Assembly (NCBI RefSeq): GCF_019703515.2
Contig: NC_059388.1
Coordinates: 248,001 to 312,000 of the forward strand
Direction of reading: 5' to 3'
DNA: 64,000 bases
DNA from: Myxocyprinus asiaticus
Taxonomy: Eukaryota; Chordata; Actinopteri; Cypriniformes; Catostomidae
Every line of letters starts with the position of its first letter. The stretch's first letter is position 1. A program made the translations under genes and the position numbers. The notes beneath the pieces were generated by a model, which saw nothing but the letters and a program-made list of their open reading frames with translations, searched no databases and was not told the DNA's origin. This document shows, piece after piece, positions 10,521 to 23,989 of the stretch.

Positions 10521-11920
10521 TTTATTTTTAATTTTTTATTAGATATGAATACATCACTTAAATAAAAAACATTTGTAAAAATGTTTAAAACAAGACAAAC
10601 CTGCTCATTAAGAAAGGGAAGGGGAAAAAAATGAAAAACTTTTAACTACAGTCAGGCAGTATCACGTTCAAACTTGTCTTTTCTAGAATAGACTTGTCAA
10701 AACTCTCAGGTTTTCCATTTAAAAATAACCATGCAAAACTGTAATTACGTAAGACAAGTTCTGTTTATAAAAAAGACAAATTGAGTTATTTTTTCTCCTT
10801 TTTCATAATATTTCTCCTACTCCACAGCTAACAATAAATTAAGTGCATACTTGCTTTTAGCTTTACCATTAAAACATCTTGTAAATCACTTTGATTAGAT
10901 ATAAATGCACTCACAATCTTTTTCAATTTTCTGTTAAAACAATCAAGATTTTACATTTAAATACATATGCAGGACCCCTTCATCTTCCTGTAAACACACT
11001 TTACATACAAATCCAATTTTACACAGTCTCATTTCACTCAATATACAGTTGTCTAAATAATTTTTTTTTCCAAAATTGGACTTTTAAAACTCATTCTAAC
11101 AGTTTTCCAGATTTCTTTGAAATCATATTTGGTATACAGCTCTTTTCCAGTATTAATTTGCTCTAGCCTAGGTTCTCCAAAAGCACCATTATGAAAACAG
11201 GAATAAAAATTCTTTACAACACAAGAATTAAAAGGAACATTTTCTTCTTTGTTTTTTTTAAAAACAATTCTCAGGTTTACCACTCTCATTTCCCCTTTCA
11301 TTTATGTCAATTTTCTTCACCCAATCTGTCGGTATAGCTTTTTTCAGATTTTCATATTGATTTTTAATTTTTGCCCTACTCTGTGTTTCTTCATCTTCAT
11401 CCAACATGTCAGTTATTGCCAATTTGGTAAAAACCCTGGAATCACTTCATATAAAATGTCCCTAATTTGTTTTATTCCTGCATTAAACCAGTTTTCGTAA
11501 AACACAGTTTGTACATTAAAATTAACATGCTTATTTAAAAACAAAGGTTGCTTCAATATCTGCTGTCTCCCTTTTGGTTCAAAATTTATGTTTTCAGTAA
11601 AACCCTTCCATGCTTTTAAAACTGCTTTATAAACCTCAGGTATTTCAACAATCATATTTTCTTTTAGTTTCATCTATAAAATGTCATCTCCCATCTGTCC
11701 ACATTTGTTAATAAAATAACTCATGATTGTTTTCCATCTAAAATTGTCATTATTTAAAAACTGTTCAATTGTTTTAATCCTCATACTTTTCATTTGTATT
11801 AATGGGTCTAATAGACCTAGACCACCTTCCACTTTCCCAATTATTGTGTTGTATGCTATTTTAGATGGCTTACCATTCCACAAACAATTCAAAATAAAAG
11901 TCTTTATTATCTTTGACGAG
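10521..11920 (-). mobile_element. Tx1-like L1 LINE 3' fragment inserted in 5S rDNA
   Basis: This is a different family from L1 copies A to G. On the minus strand it encodes the C-terminal part of an ORF2p: FILNCLWNGKPSKIAYN, GKVEGGLGLLDP, NFEPKGRQQILKQPLFLN and a CKVC...H zinc knuckle near 10960-11000, all split by stops. The 3' UTR ends in a run of t/a-rich short repeats (taataaaaaattaaaaataaa) joined to 5S rRNA. The 5' end is truncated near 11920 at an LTR. Tx1-group L1 elements include 5S-targeted families in fish (Mutsu, from memory), and the junction fits such targeting. Confidence 0.7.
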
Positions 11921-12076
11921 GAGTAGGGCAGGGCCGGGCCGTGAGGGCACATGGCAGGCCCTGAATCGGGCTAATCAGCCACGAGGGGGATAAAGAAGAG
12001 CCGGAGGTGCCAGTTCGAGAGAGAGACGCATGCGGCTGTGTTTTGTGTGTGTGTGTGTGTGTGTGTGTGTCTCTCG

Positions 12077-12136
<60 letters not shown>

Positions 12137-12236
12137 CTGTGTCTCTGTGTGTGTTTAAGTTGAGTTTTGCATTAAAACTTTGTTGACTGTTCAGCCGGTA
12201 CCTGCCTCCTCCTTGCCCATCCTTTGAAATGTTACA
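11921..12236 (+). mobile_element. LTR fragment, probably gypsy
   Basis: The block ends TTTGAAATGTTACA after a promoter-like and polyadenylation-like stretch (ttgcattaaaac) and contains a (GT)n-(CT)n microsatellite (12045-12145). The CA end and layout resemble a retrotransposon LTR on the + strand. The left end is not sharp: it overlaps the truncation point of the neighbouring LINE within about 20 bases, and no clear TG start or target duplication was found. Confidence 0.5.
12045..12145. repeat. (GT)n-(CT)n compound microsatellite
   Basis: A GT run (about 12045-12070) is followed by a CT run (about 12079-12128) and mixed GT/CT. It lies inside the LTR fragment and is likely length-variable. 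Confidence 0.95.
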
Positions 12237-12289
12237 TTCTCATATAAACCCATGTTGACTACACATATAAACACATGTTGACTGACTAC

Positions 12290-12745
12290 ACTGAGACAAT
12301 ACCACATTTTTGATGATCTGGGGGTCCTTCAGCATGTCTGGAATCGGGCAGATTTGTCTTTGTGAAGGATGCATGAATCAAGCCACATACAAGGTTATCC
12401 TGGAAGAAAACTGGCTTCCTTCTGCTCTGACAATGTTTCCCAACTCTGAGGATTGGCTTTTCCAGCAGGACAATGCTCCATGCCACACAGACAGGTCAAT
12501 CAAGGTATGGATGGAGAACCACCGGATCAAGACCCTGTCATAGCCAGCCTAATCTCCAGACCTGAACCCCATTGAAAACCTTTGGAATGTGATCAAGAGG
12601 AAGATGGATGGTCACAAGCCATGAAACAAATCCGAGATGCTTGATTCTTTGAGCCAGGAGTGGCATAAAGTCACCCAACAGCAATGTGGTAGAGAGCATG
12701 CTAAGACACATGAAAGCTGTGATTGAAAATCAGGGTTATATACCA
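12290..12745 (+). pseudogene. Tc1-type transposase C-terminal fragment
   Basis: Tc1 transposases cut and paste DNA at TA sites through a DDE catalytic triad. Here the second catalytic aspartate is seen in WLFQQDNAPCHT and the glutamate in [11 protein letters not shown], the normal DD34E spacing region. The preceding MIWGSFSMSGIG piece is the usual block before the second aspartate. The N-terminal DNA-binding domain and first aspartate are missing. A TAG interrupts the frame at 12541-12543, between KTLS and the SPDLNPIE block. No terminal inverted repeats were recognised, so this is a truncated remnant. The bases from here to 13271 are AT-rich with a (TA)n run near 13064-13083 and no gene. Confidence 0.85.
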
Positions 12746-13271
12746 AATATTTATTTTACTTAAAGTTAAAACATTAGTATTGTGTTGTTTATAAATGAAT
12801 ATGAACTGGTTTTCTTTGCATTATTCGAGGTCTGAAAACACTGCATCTTTTTTATTTTGACCAGTTGTTATTTTCTGCAAATAAATGCTCTAAATGACAA
12901 TATTTTTTATTTGGAATTTGATTTTGATTTTGTAATTTTTATTTGGAATGGGAGAAATGTTGTCAGTACTTTATAGAATAAAACTAAAATGTTCATTGTA
13001 TTCAAACACATACCTATAAATAGTAAATCCAGAGAAACTGATAATTTTGCAGTGGTCTCTTTATTTTATATATATATATATATAGTATTTGATGTTCCAA
13101 TTTGTAATGTCATGCATTTCTACATTTTTATAAACCAAGGAGAGGAAGTTGTCATTGTCAAACACCCAAACATTTGGTATCTCTGAATTCTCATGATAAT
13201 GATCTTTAAAGCCAGATTTATCAAATATGATATTAAAAAAAAAAAAAAAATCACATATTCATATATACATA

Positions 13272-14894
<1,623 letters not shown>

Positions 14895-14923
<29 letters not shown>
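14895..14923. repeat. (TA)n microsatellite
   Basis: Alternating TA run at the right flank of the Tc1 element. Tc1 elements insert at TA, so the run may be the original target. Confidence 0.95.
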
Positions 14924-14927
<4 letters not shown>

Positions 14928-15704
14928 TTTTATTTAACGGATTAGAAAACAGCTCCATTAAAAAAAAGAATTTTCAGGTTATTGTTTATTTCAGGCTTTT
15001 AGGTTACATGCAAATAATGTCAAATATTCTTTTACTGTTTTGATAAATACAATACATCCCATATAATTAATTTTATACCTTGATCTATTCACCCAAAATG
15101 GTTAGTACTGAGATTTTGTTAGTCAGTGAATAAATCCATTGATCAGCATAATTTGAGCCAGAATGACCACTTGGTCTCATGGTAAGAAGTTCTGGATTCT
15201 GATCCACCCTATTATAATTGTTTTATTTTGAAAAAAGAAGACTGCATCTGACTGTGGATGTGTATCATGAGTGGGGACACATCTGTTTTGCATTTTGCTT
15301 GCAATTTAACTGGAAATTAGCATGAACTGCGGTACAGTGGAGTGAAAAGAGATGCATGAGAGAACATCATTGCCCCTGTCACTCAACGCCACTGAATCAT
15401 AACATTAAAAATAACACATTCCAGGGCTTGATCACAACTTTTTATAACACATACACAAAAAATGGAATCTCCTGCTCAAGAATTGGAGATTTTTCTTCTG
15501 CGTTAGACACCTACCTGATGAAAGCTAATTTAAAAAGGGGTGGTGACAAAATTGGCAAAGGCAAAAAGTGTTAGGTATATGCTCTGCCAGTCCCACCCGT
15601 AAATTACATGTAAGTCTGGATTGGTGGATAACTCGGGCCTGCTCAAAGGTTAATCTTTTTTCTTTTTTCTTTTTTCTTTTTTTATGCATCCGCTTTTTTG
15701 TGAT
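14924..15704. other. Gene-free stretch with a usp15 exon-2-like fragment
   Basis: No coding region is supported. Bases 15623-15657 match usp15 25788-25822 in 33 of 35 positions, covering the last codons of exon 2 (VDNSGLLK), the splice donor and the first intron bases. Outside this core the similarity is too weak to score by eye. A T-rich run (ttttttc repeats) follows at 15655-15682. Confidence 0.6.
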
Positions 15705-15901
15705 ACATTTTTTTTATTGATTCATATATTAAACAAAGAAAAGCAAAACACATATAAAAAGAATCAGTATTTAACCCCCACTATTACCCTTCCCCCTCCC
15801 AATCCCCAGCCCTCCCTGACCCTCAACAACATCCCAGTGGTCACACATGATTATAGACACACACACACACACAAAAATATAATAAACACACCCATTAACA
15901 A

Positions 15902-18900
15902 CTACACCTCTCTCTCCACTGCCCCTCCCTGAGAGCCCTCCAAAAACGCCAAATATTTGCCCCATTTCCCCACAAACGAGTCCAAATTCCCCAGTCTTCT
16001 AGATGACCCTTCTTCAAAAGCCGCCAACCTCCCCATCTACGAGCACCACTCCTGAAATGGGGCGCTCCAGCCTACTTCCATCCCCTTAAAACTATTTGTC
16101 TGGCGATCATGACGCTGGATAGGACACAATTTTGTTATGTGTTTATTCTCTATATTAATGACCGCCCCATCACCTAAAATACAGAGTCTGGAGCTAAATT
16201 AAATTTGAGTGCCCAATACATAACACATAAAATTCTGAACCTTCATCCAAAATTCTTGGATCTTAACACACCACAAAAAGACATGGGTTATGTCTCCATC
16301 TTCTGATTGGCATTGCCAGCAGGTGGGTGTGTCTCTAAGACCAAGCCTATACAATTTAGAGGGGGTCCAATGGAATCGATGTAAAATCTTTAATTGCATA
16401 AGGCGCACCCTTGTATCTCTAGATGCAGACTTGACGTTTTTTAGAATCCTAGCCCACACTCCCTCCTCCAATACCAAGTTTAAATCTTTCTCCCATAATC
16501 TTTTGATAGAAGTTAAAGCTCCATCCCCCAGACCCTGAATTAGCAGGGAGTAATACACTGATGCCTCATGACCTTTACTAAAAGCAGTAATCACCACTCC
16601 CAGAGTGTCTGCTGCTTTATGGGGTGTATGCTACTCCCAAAAATAGTACAGAGCAGGTGGTGCAGCTGTAAATACCTAAAAAAACTGAGATCTGGGAATC
16701 CCAAAATGTTGAACCATAATTTCAAAGGATCTCAACACTCCACTCTCATATAGATCATCGAACGTATTATCCTCCCTCACAATCCACTCTGAACAGCAGA
16801 AAGGGGACTTATTAATACATAATTTTGGGTTCAGCCATATGCTTGAGGCAACATTTAAATAAATGTCTGAATTAAACATTCTGGACACTTTTGTCCATAC
16901 CGAGGGCAAATGCAAGATAACGGGGTGTAACTTAACTTCTCCAGTTGGTTTGATATAAAGGCTTTGCAATGGCGAAATAGGGGCAAGAAATTCCTGTTCA
17001 ATACAAAACCAGGGAGGGGCTCTCTCAGGTGGAAGCGACCAGTGAGCCAAATGTCTGAGACCGAATGCATAATAATAAAATAAAATCTTGCGTAGGCCTA
17101 GCCCACCTTTGTCAGTCAGCCTATGTAAATTATTGAAATGTAATATGGGACGTTTACCATTCCAAATGAAGGACTTCGCTATGCTATCAAATTGCTTGAA
17201 ATAAGAGAGGGGGACATCTATTTTGAGATTGTAGCAGGTAGTTGAATTTTGGAATACAGTTCATTTTAATAACATTAACCTTCCCAATCATCGATAAATG
17301 TAATGAAGTCCACCTGCCCACATTGCTCGAAAACCTTTTTATTAAAGGGTAAAAATTAACTCTAACTAAATCACACAAATTTTCTGGGAATAAAATACCT
17401 AAATACTTAATGCCCTGTTTGGGCCACTGAAAGGCTCCCAGCTGAAAAGCCGTTACTGGGCAGAATGCTGTCAGAGCCAAAGCTTCAGATTTAGACCAAT
17501 TGATTCTGTATCCCGACAACTTAGAAAAGGAATTAATAATTCTGTGGAGGCAAAGCATAGATCTAGTAGGGATGGAGAGGAATAATAAAATATCATCTGC
17601 GTAAAGCAGAAGCTTATGTGCCACACCTCCCGCCACCACCCCTGGGAAATCATCCTCTTTTCTTATCGCAGCTGCTAATGGTTCCAGGGCAAGACAGAAC
17701 AATAATGGGGAAAGAGGGCAACCCTGCCAGGTGCCCCTATCCAGAGTAAAATAATCTGAAATTAATCCATTCGTTTGTTCTGCCGCTACCGGATGTCTAT
17801 AAAGTAACTTAATCCAATAAAAGTATTCCCGAACCCATATATTTCCAAAATTTTAAAAAGATAAACCCATTCTACCATATCAAATGCCTTTTCGATGTCA
17901 AGTGAGATGGCAGCAACCGGAATCTGATCATTCGCCACTGACCACATGATACTGATGAAATGCCTAATGTTAACAGAAGAGCTGCGGCCCCGAATAAACC
18001 CCACTTGATCTATATGTATAAGAGATGTCATAACTTTACTTAATCGGTTAGCCAAAATTATTGACAATATTTTTATGTCTTGCTGGATCAGGGAAATTGG
18101 ATGGTAACTCTTGCACTCACTTGGATCTTTGTCCTTTTTAAAAATCAGACTGATCCGGGCTTGTATCATGGTTGGCAGAAGCTTTCCAATCTTTTTTGTT
18201 TGTTTGTTTTTTTGATTTTCTCCCCAATTTGGAATGCCCATTTCCCAATATGCTCTAAGTCCTCATGGTGGCATAGTGACTTGCCTCAATCCGGGTGGCG
18301 GAGGACAGATCTCAGTTGCCTCCGCGTCTGAGATCGTCAACCCACGCATCTTATTATGTGACTTGTTGAGCACGTTACCGTGGAGACATAGCACGTGTGG
18401 AGGCTCCATGCTATTCTCCGTGGCATACCATGCGCCCCACCGAGAGCGAACCACATTATAGCGGCCATGAGGAGGTTACCCCATGTGACTCTACCCTCCC
18501 TAGCAACCGGGCCAATTTGGTAGTTTAGAAGACATGCCTGGAGTCACTCAGCACACCCTGGATTCAAACTCACGACTCCAGGGTTGGTAGTCAGCATCTT
18601 AGCTTTCCATTCTTTATTGATTCCGTATAAACTTCTAACAAAAGTGGAGCCAGTTCTGTAGCAGAAAATCTAAAAAATTCTGGCCCTGCTTAATTAGCTC
18701 GCCAAGCTCCTCCAAGGTTATCTCAGAATCAAGATAATTTTTTTGCTCAGTCGTCAGTTTAGGGAGTTCTAATGGTTCCACAAAGTTTCTAATATCTTCA
18801 TCAGTAGACAAAGACGTGGAACTATAGAGATCAAGATAGAATTCTTTAAAAGCATTATTAATTTCAATGGCCAAGGTAAATATTTCACCACCAGCAGATT

Positions 18901-20044
18901 TCACTGAGGGAATGGTAGAAAAAGACTCTCTCTGCTTTATATATCTAGGCAAAAGCTTCCCTGCTTTATCCCCCGACTCAAAGTATGACTGTCTTGCCCT
19001 GAATAGCCAAAACTTCACCTTCCACAACAAAATAGTATTATATTTGTATTTTAATCGAGTCAGTTCTCTGAGGCCATGAGACGACATTCAGCACTTCAGC
19101 TCTGCCTCTGCACTTTTAATATTCCCTTCCAACTCCACGAGTTCCATGCTTTGGATTGTTTGGTGAATGAGGCATACTGTATGATCCGACCCCTAAGAAC
19201 TGCCTTAAGTGCCTCCCAAGCCACACCCACAGAGGATACTGAGGACCAGTTGGTCTCCATATTAACATTGATTTCAGCCTTTAATATTTGTTGCAATTCA
19301 GGATTTGGCAAAAGGGATACATTAAAGCACCAATTATATGATTTCTTTTTCTTCGTATGTGGCAACACCTCTAAACACACCAGGGCATGATCTGAGACTA
19401 AGATGCTTCCAATTGAACAATCAACAACAGATGAAATGAGGGACTTAGATATTTAAAAAAAAATCTATTCTAGGATAAATCTTATGGACTGATGAAAAAA
19501 TAAATTATAGTCCCTACCAGATGGGTTCAGAAGTCTCCAATTATCTGTAAGACCAAAATTGTTACTATCCTGTAAAGTGTCAATGTTGCTCTAGTATGCT
19601 TACATACTTTTGCTTCACTATGATCAAGGACTGAGTCCATCAATAGATTAAAATCTCCTCCCAATAGTATATCATGAGGGGTGCCAGCAGCTTGCAACAT
19701 CCCTTCAAGATCTATAAAAAAGCCCTGATCATCAGCATTAGGTGCATAAATATCAGCCAAAATCAAACTTTAATCAGTTTGAGACATTTGAATTGTAGAT
19801 GCTTACTTGTCAGTGTAATGACTCCCCTGCTCTTACTTGAGCCAGCACTAAAGAAAAAATGTCCACCCCATATCTTCCCAAATTTTTCAGCTTCCTGCGG
19901 GGAAATATGCATTTTATGAAGAAACACTATATCATATTAATTACGTTTAAGAAAAGAAATAACCTTCCTTCTTTTTATGGGGTGCCCCAACCCATTTACA
20001 TTCCATGTGGAGAGAGATAGTACACTCATATTAACAACTGACAT
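15902..20044 (-). pseudogene. L1 ORF2 pseudogene, copy C
   Basis: The ATG at 20044 or 20029 (MSVLSLSTWNVNGLG) opens the endonuclease. The piece at 19527-19766 holds LGGDFNLLMDS and the stretch at 18635-19380 holds the linker before the reverse transcriptase. The RT is at 17187-18180 with AISLDIEKAFDMVEWV and a complete LLLYADDILLFLS box. The C-terminal zinc knuckle is CWQCQSEDGD...H...C near 16270-16320. Many shifts and stops, plus the SINE, rule out function. Confidence 0.88.
18197..18600 (-). mobile_element. tRNA-derived SINE, copy 1
   Basis: A non-coding insert within L1 copy C, flanked by direct repeats of the L1 target (agctttccaatcttttt at 18180-18196 and agctttccattcttta at 18601-18616), a typical LINE-mobilised target duplication. 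On the minus strand it starts with a tRNA-like head (gtgagtttgaatccagg resembles a B box), continues with a body found again at 34444-34805 (ggcccggttgctagggaggg, gtcctccgccacccggattg) and ends in an A-rich tail. The exact SINE family is not assigned. Confidence 0.85.
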
Positions 20045-20976
20045 ATTGACATAATAAAAAATTGTGTGTGAAAAACAAAATTATACAGACCACATTTCCC
20101 ATTAGTGAAACAATCAAACCCCGAACATCTCCCCGAACAAAACAAACAGAAAAAAGAAAAATGTGCACATTAACCCCGCGCACGACAGCACCAACCGGCG
20201 ACAATCCCTCTAAACTCAAAAGGTCCATGAACGCACACAAGCCCCTGCGACAACTTTGCCAACGGATTGTTCAATTTAATTACATAACAGAAAATACTTT
20301 GTAAAATAAACCCAGTCAATAGGAAGAATGAACACAAAGAATGTGTAGATTCATTCACAGAACTGATCTTCCACAAAACAAATTCCAGCTGATATAAAAC
20401 AATTCAGATTCCTCAGACAGACAAACGAATGTTCTGTGAGCCAGCTGTTATTAGTTCAGCGGATGATGTAATCATTCCAAAGTCTCGTAAAAAAAAAACA
20501 AACAAACTACAGCCAGCAGGAGGAATAAGCATGAAGAATGAACAGATTAATCCACAGCTGTTCCAAATGAGTGTTATTCAATAAAACAAGCTCCAGCCGC
20601 TAGGCGGAACCAATACAAAAAGAAACAAAACCGGCATCCCGGTTCCCTGGATGATTGAGTCAATTCACTCGGAGGCTGCATAAAAGTATATACCATGACT
20701 TACATAATCCGTTGACTTCATAAAAGACATCCTTTGTGTGAGCAGCATGTAGGTATTTTGCGGTCATCCATAGTGTCTACTCTCAATCTGTCCGGGAACT
20801 TCAATGCAAAAGTAATCTTTCATCAATGCAAAAGTTTCTTTAAGGAAAAGTGTTATTCACAAAACAAGCTCCGGCCACTCGGCGGAGCCAATGCAAAAAA
20901 CCCAAAATGTCGCCCAGCTTCCTCAAGAGTTAGGTACAGAGAGTCAGGCCCACTCACATGAGAAACATCCAATGGT

Positions 20977-21105
20977 TTACTCAGTCATTGATTCTATAAA
21001 AGACATTGCCAGATTTGGACATGTAAATACTTTGCGACCGACCTTCGTTTCTATTCTCAGTTTGGCTGGAAACATCAAAGCGAACGAGATCTTTTTCTGA
21101 TGTAA
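20977..21105 (-). pseudogene. L1 ORF1 C-terminal fragment, copy C
   Basis: About 42 codons match the end of the ORF1p encoded by copy F (36224-37069): MFPAKLRI...KDGRKIFTCPQQAMSF in F against LRIETKVGRKVFTCPNLAMSF here, both ending SMTE-stop. ORF1p binds L1 RNA; this is the end of its C-terminal domain. It is cut at the junction with copy D. Confidence 0.8.
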
Positions 21106-23406
21106 GATGTATCTAAGTCCCTCATTTCATCTGTTGTTGATTGTTCAATTGGAAACATATTAGTCTCAGATCAGGCCCGGGTGAGTTTAGAGGTGTTGCC
21201 ACATACGGAGAAAAAGAAATCATATAGTTGCCGCTTTAATGTGTCCCTTTTGCAAAATCCTGAATTCCATCAAATGTTAAAGTCTGAAATCAGTGTTTAT
21301 ATGGAGACCAACTGGTCCTCAGTACCCTCTGTGGGCATGGCTTGGGAGGCACTTAAAGCGGTTTTTAGGGGTTGGATCATACAGTATGCCTCATTCATTA
21401 AAAAATCCAAAGCACGAGCACTCGTGGAGTTGGAAGGGAATATTAAAAATGCCGAGGCAGAGCTGAAGCTCCGAATGTCGTCTGATGGCCTCAGAGAATT
21501 GACCCGATTGAAATACAGATATAATACTATTTTGTCGCGGAAGGTGGAGTTTGGGATATTCAGGGCAAGACAGTCATACTTTGAGTCAGGGGATAAAGCA
21601 GGGAAGCTTTTGGCTAGATATATAAAGCAGAGAGAGTCTTTTTCTACCATTCCCTCAGTGAAATCTGCTGCTGGTGAAATATTTACCTCAGCCATTGATA
21701 TTAATAATGCTTTTAAAGAATTCTATCTTGACCTTTACAGTTCCACATCTTCGTCTACTGATGAAGATATTAGAAACTTTGTGGAAAGATTAGAACTCCC
21801 TAAACTGACGACTGAGCAAAAAAATTCTCTTTATTCTGAGATCACCATGGAGGAGCTCGGTGAGGTAATTAAGGTCTTACCTACAGGCAAGGCTCTGGGG
21901 CCAGACGGTTTTGCCGCTGAATTTTTTAGATCTTATGCTACAGAACTGTCTCTACTTTTGTTAGAAGTTTATACTGAATCATTAAAGAATGGAAAGCTTC
22001 TGCCAACCATGACACAAGCCCGGATCAGTCTGATTCTTAAAAAGGACAAAGATCCAAGCAAGTGTAAGAGTTACCATCCAATTTCCCTGATCCAGCTGGA
22101 TATAAAAAAATATTGTCAAAAATTCTGGCTAACCGATTAAGTAAAGTTATGACATCTCTTATACATATAGATCAGGTGGGGTTTATTCGGGGCTGCAGCT
22201 CTTCTGATAACATCAGGCGTCTCATCAATATCATGTGGTCAGTGGCAAATGATCAGACTCCGGTCTCTGCCATCTCACTTGACGCCGAAAAGGCGTTTGA
22301 TATGGTAGAATGGGATATCTTTTTAAGATTTTAGAAATATACGGGTTGGGGAATACTTTTATTAGTTGGATTAAGTTACTTTATAGACACCAGGTAGCGG
22401 CAGTACAAACGAATGGATTAATTTCAGATTATTTTACTCTGGATAGGGGCACCCGGCAGGGTTGCCCTCTTTCCCCATTATTGTTCTGTCTTGCCCTGGA
22501 ACCATTAGCAGCTGCGATAAGGGAAGATGATTTTCCAGGAACGGTGGTGGGAGGGGTGGCGCATAAGCTTTTGCTTTACTAAGATGATATTTTACTATTT
22601 CTCTCTGACCCCATTAGATCTGTGACTTGCCTCCACAGAATTATTAATTCCTTTTCTAAGTTCTTGGGATACAGAGTTAATTGGTCTAAATCCAAAGCTT
22701 TCCAGCGGGGCACCTTCCAGTGGCCCAAACAGGGCATTAAGTATTTGGGCATTTTATTCCCTATAAATTTGTTAATTTTGACCCCTTAATAAAAAGGTTT
22801 TTGTGCGATGTGGGCAGGTGGGCTTCATTACATTTATCTATGATTGGGAAGTTTAATGTTATTAAAATGAATTGTATTCCAAAATTGAACTACCTGCTAC
22901 ATTCTCTCCCTGTAGATGTCCCCCCTCTTATTTCAAGCAATTTGATAGCATAGCGAGGTCCTTCATTTGGAATGGAAAGCGTCCTAGATTACATTTTAAT
23001 AAGTTACATAGACCGATTGACAAAGGTGGGCTAGGCCTACCCAAGATTTTATTTTATTATTATGCATTCGGTCTCAGACATTTGGCTCATTGGTCACTTC
23101 CACCTGAGAGAGCCCCTCCCTGGTTTCTTTATTGAACAGGAAGTTCTTGCCCCTATTTCGCCATTGCAAAGCCTTCCTATCAAACTAATCGGAGAAATTA
23201 AATTACACCCCGTTATCTCGCATTTGCACTCGGTATGGACAAAAGTGTCCAGAGTGTTTAATTCAAACATTTATTTAAATGTTGCCTCGAGCATATGGCT
23301 GAACCCCAAATTATGTTCGGGGGGGAGGAGTTTCATTTATATAACAGATTCCATATTTTATGTTGTGTTTATCTGTCTTGTGGATGGAATCAATGAAAAA
23401 TTTTAA
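21106..23406 (+). pseudogene. L1-type LINE, copy D, ORF2 pseudogene
   Basis: 5'-truncated copy on the + strand. It begins just before the end of the endonuclease (SLISSVVDCSIGN region; the SDQ at 21167 replaces the usual SDH). The longest open piece is 21181-22140 (319 codons), covering the linker and first RT motifs (GKALGPDGFAAEFF). After shifts come AISLDAEKAFDMVEWD, GTRQGCPLSPLLF and a YADD box spoiled by a stop (Y-stop-DD near 22579). The protein ends after SSIWLNPKLC near 23317, where a deletion joins it to the 3' tail (ggaatcaatgaaaaatttt). Confidence 0.88.
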
Positions 23407-23985
23407 TAACAAAAAAAAACCAAAAAGAAAAAAAAAATTTTGTTTGTTAAACACCACACAAAAATGGCCTCATTTTTCACAGATTTTATGTGACAGGATT
23501 TTTAATTTAAATGAAAAAAGTCTTTGAGCCTACACTTTTTTGGACTATTGTTGGGGCACCGTTGTTGTGCTTACCACCGGGCCAAATAATATATTAAACT
23601 TCTTAAAAATATTATGTCTTTGATGGAGAGATATAATTTACATACTAAATGAATTAATATGTATTGGTAAAATTGTGCTGCTTATCCAAATTGGTATCTA
23701 TTTATAAACAACTTAAGATGAATATACTCATGAATATACACAGGCAACTTGTATCTACAGTGTCTTTTAGATGTTGAATCTGTTAAAACTCACAATCTGT
23801 CCAAATAAGGACAAAATTTTGCATTGCATTTGTTGTGCATTGCAGTGACTGTAGTAATAAATGGCCATTCAGAATCTGAATTTACAGAAGCCTTGAACCT
23901 CATAGTCCTAAATTTATTTATTTTTGTTTGGCAAACTTTTTTTTTCTTCTCTGAAATAGTTTTTTTTTTTTTCTCTCTGTAAATG
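23407..23985. other. A/T-rich gene-free stretch
   Basis: Begins with an A-rich run after the L1 tail (23407-23440) and has T runs near 23938-23972. No coding region, RNA gene or recognised repeat was found. Confidence 0.6.
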
Positions 23986-23989
23986 TTTC

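Larger units (their letters stand above)
15705..21105 (-). mobile_element. L1-type LINE, copy C
   Basis: Minus-strand copy of the same family as copy A. Its 3' tail is at 15705-15720 (reverse complement of gaatcaataaaaaaaatg). ORF2 spans 15902-20044, the inter-ORF spacer lies at about 20045-20976, and the last codons of ORF1 are at 20977-21105, ending ...MSFIESMTE. A SINE splits ORF2 at 18197-18600. The right end joins L1 copy D head to head near 21105. Confidence 0.9.

Noticed and set aside
15130..15215. A tRNA-like or SINE-head-like stretch (cttggtctcatggtaagaag).
   Set aside because: No recognisable A box, no anticodon arm and no second copy in the window.
15356..15574. 72-codon + strand ORF in the gap before L1 copy C.
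   Set aside because: No recognised domain or homologous block; random-length ORF in non-coding sequence.
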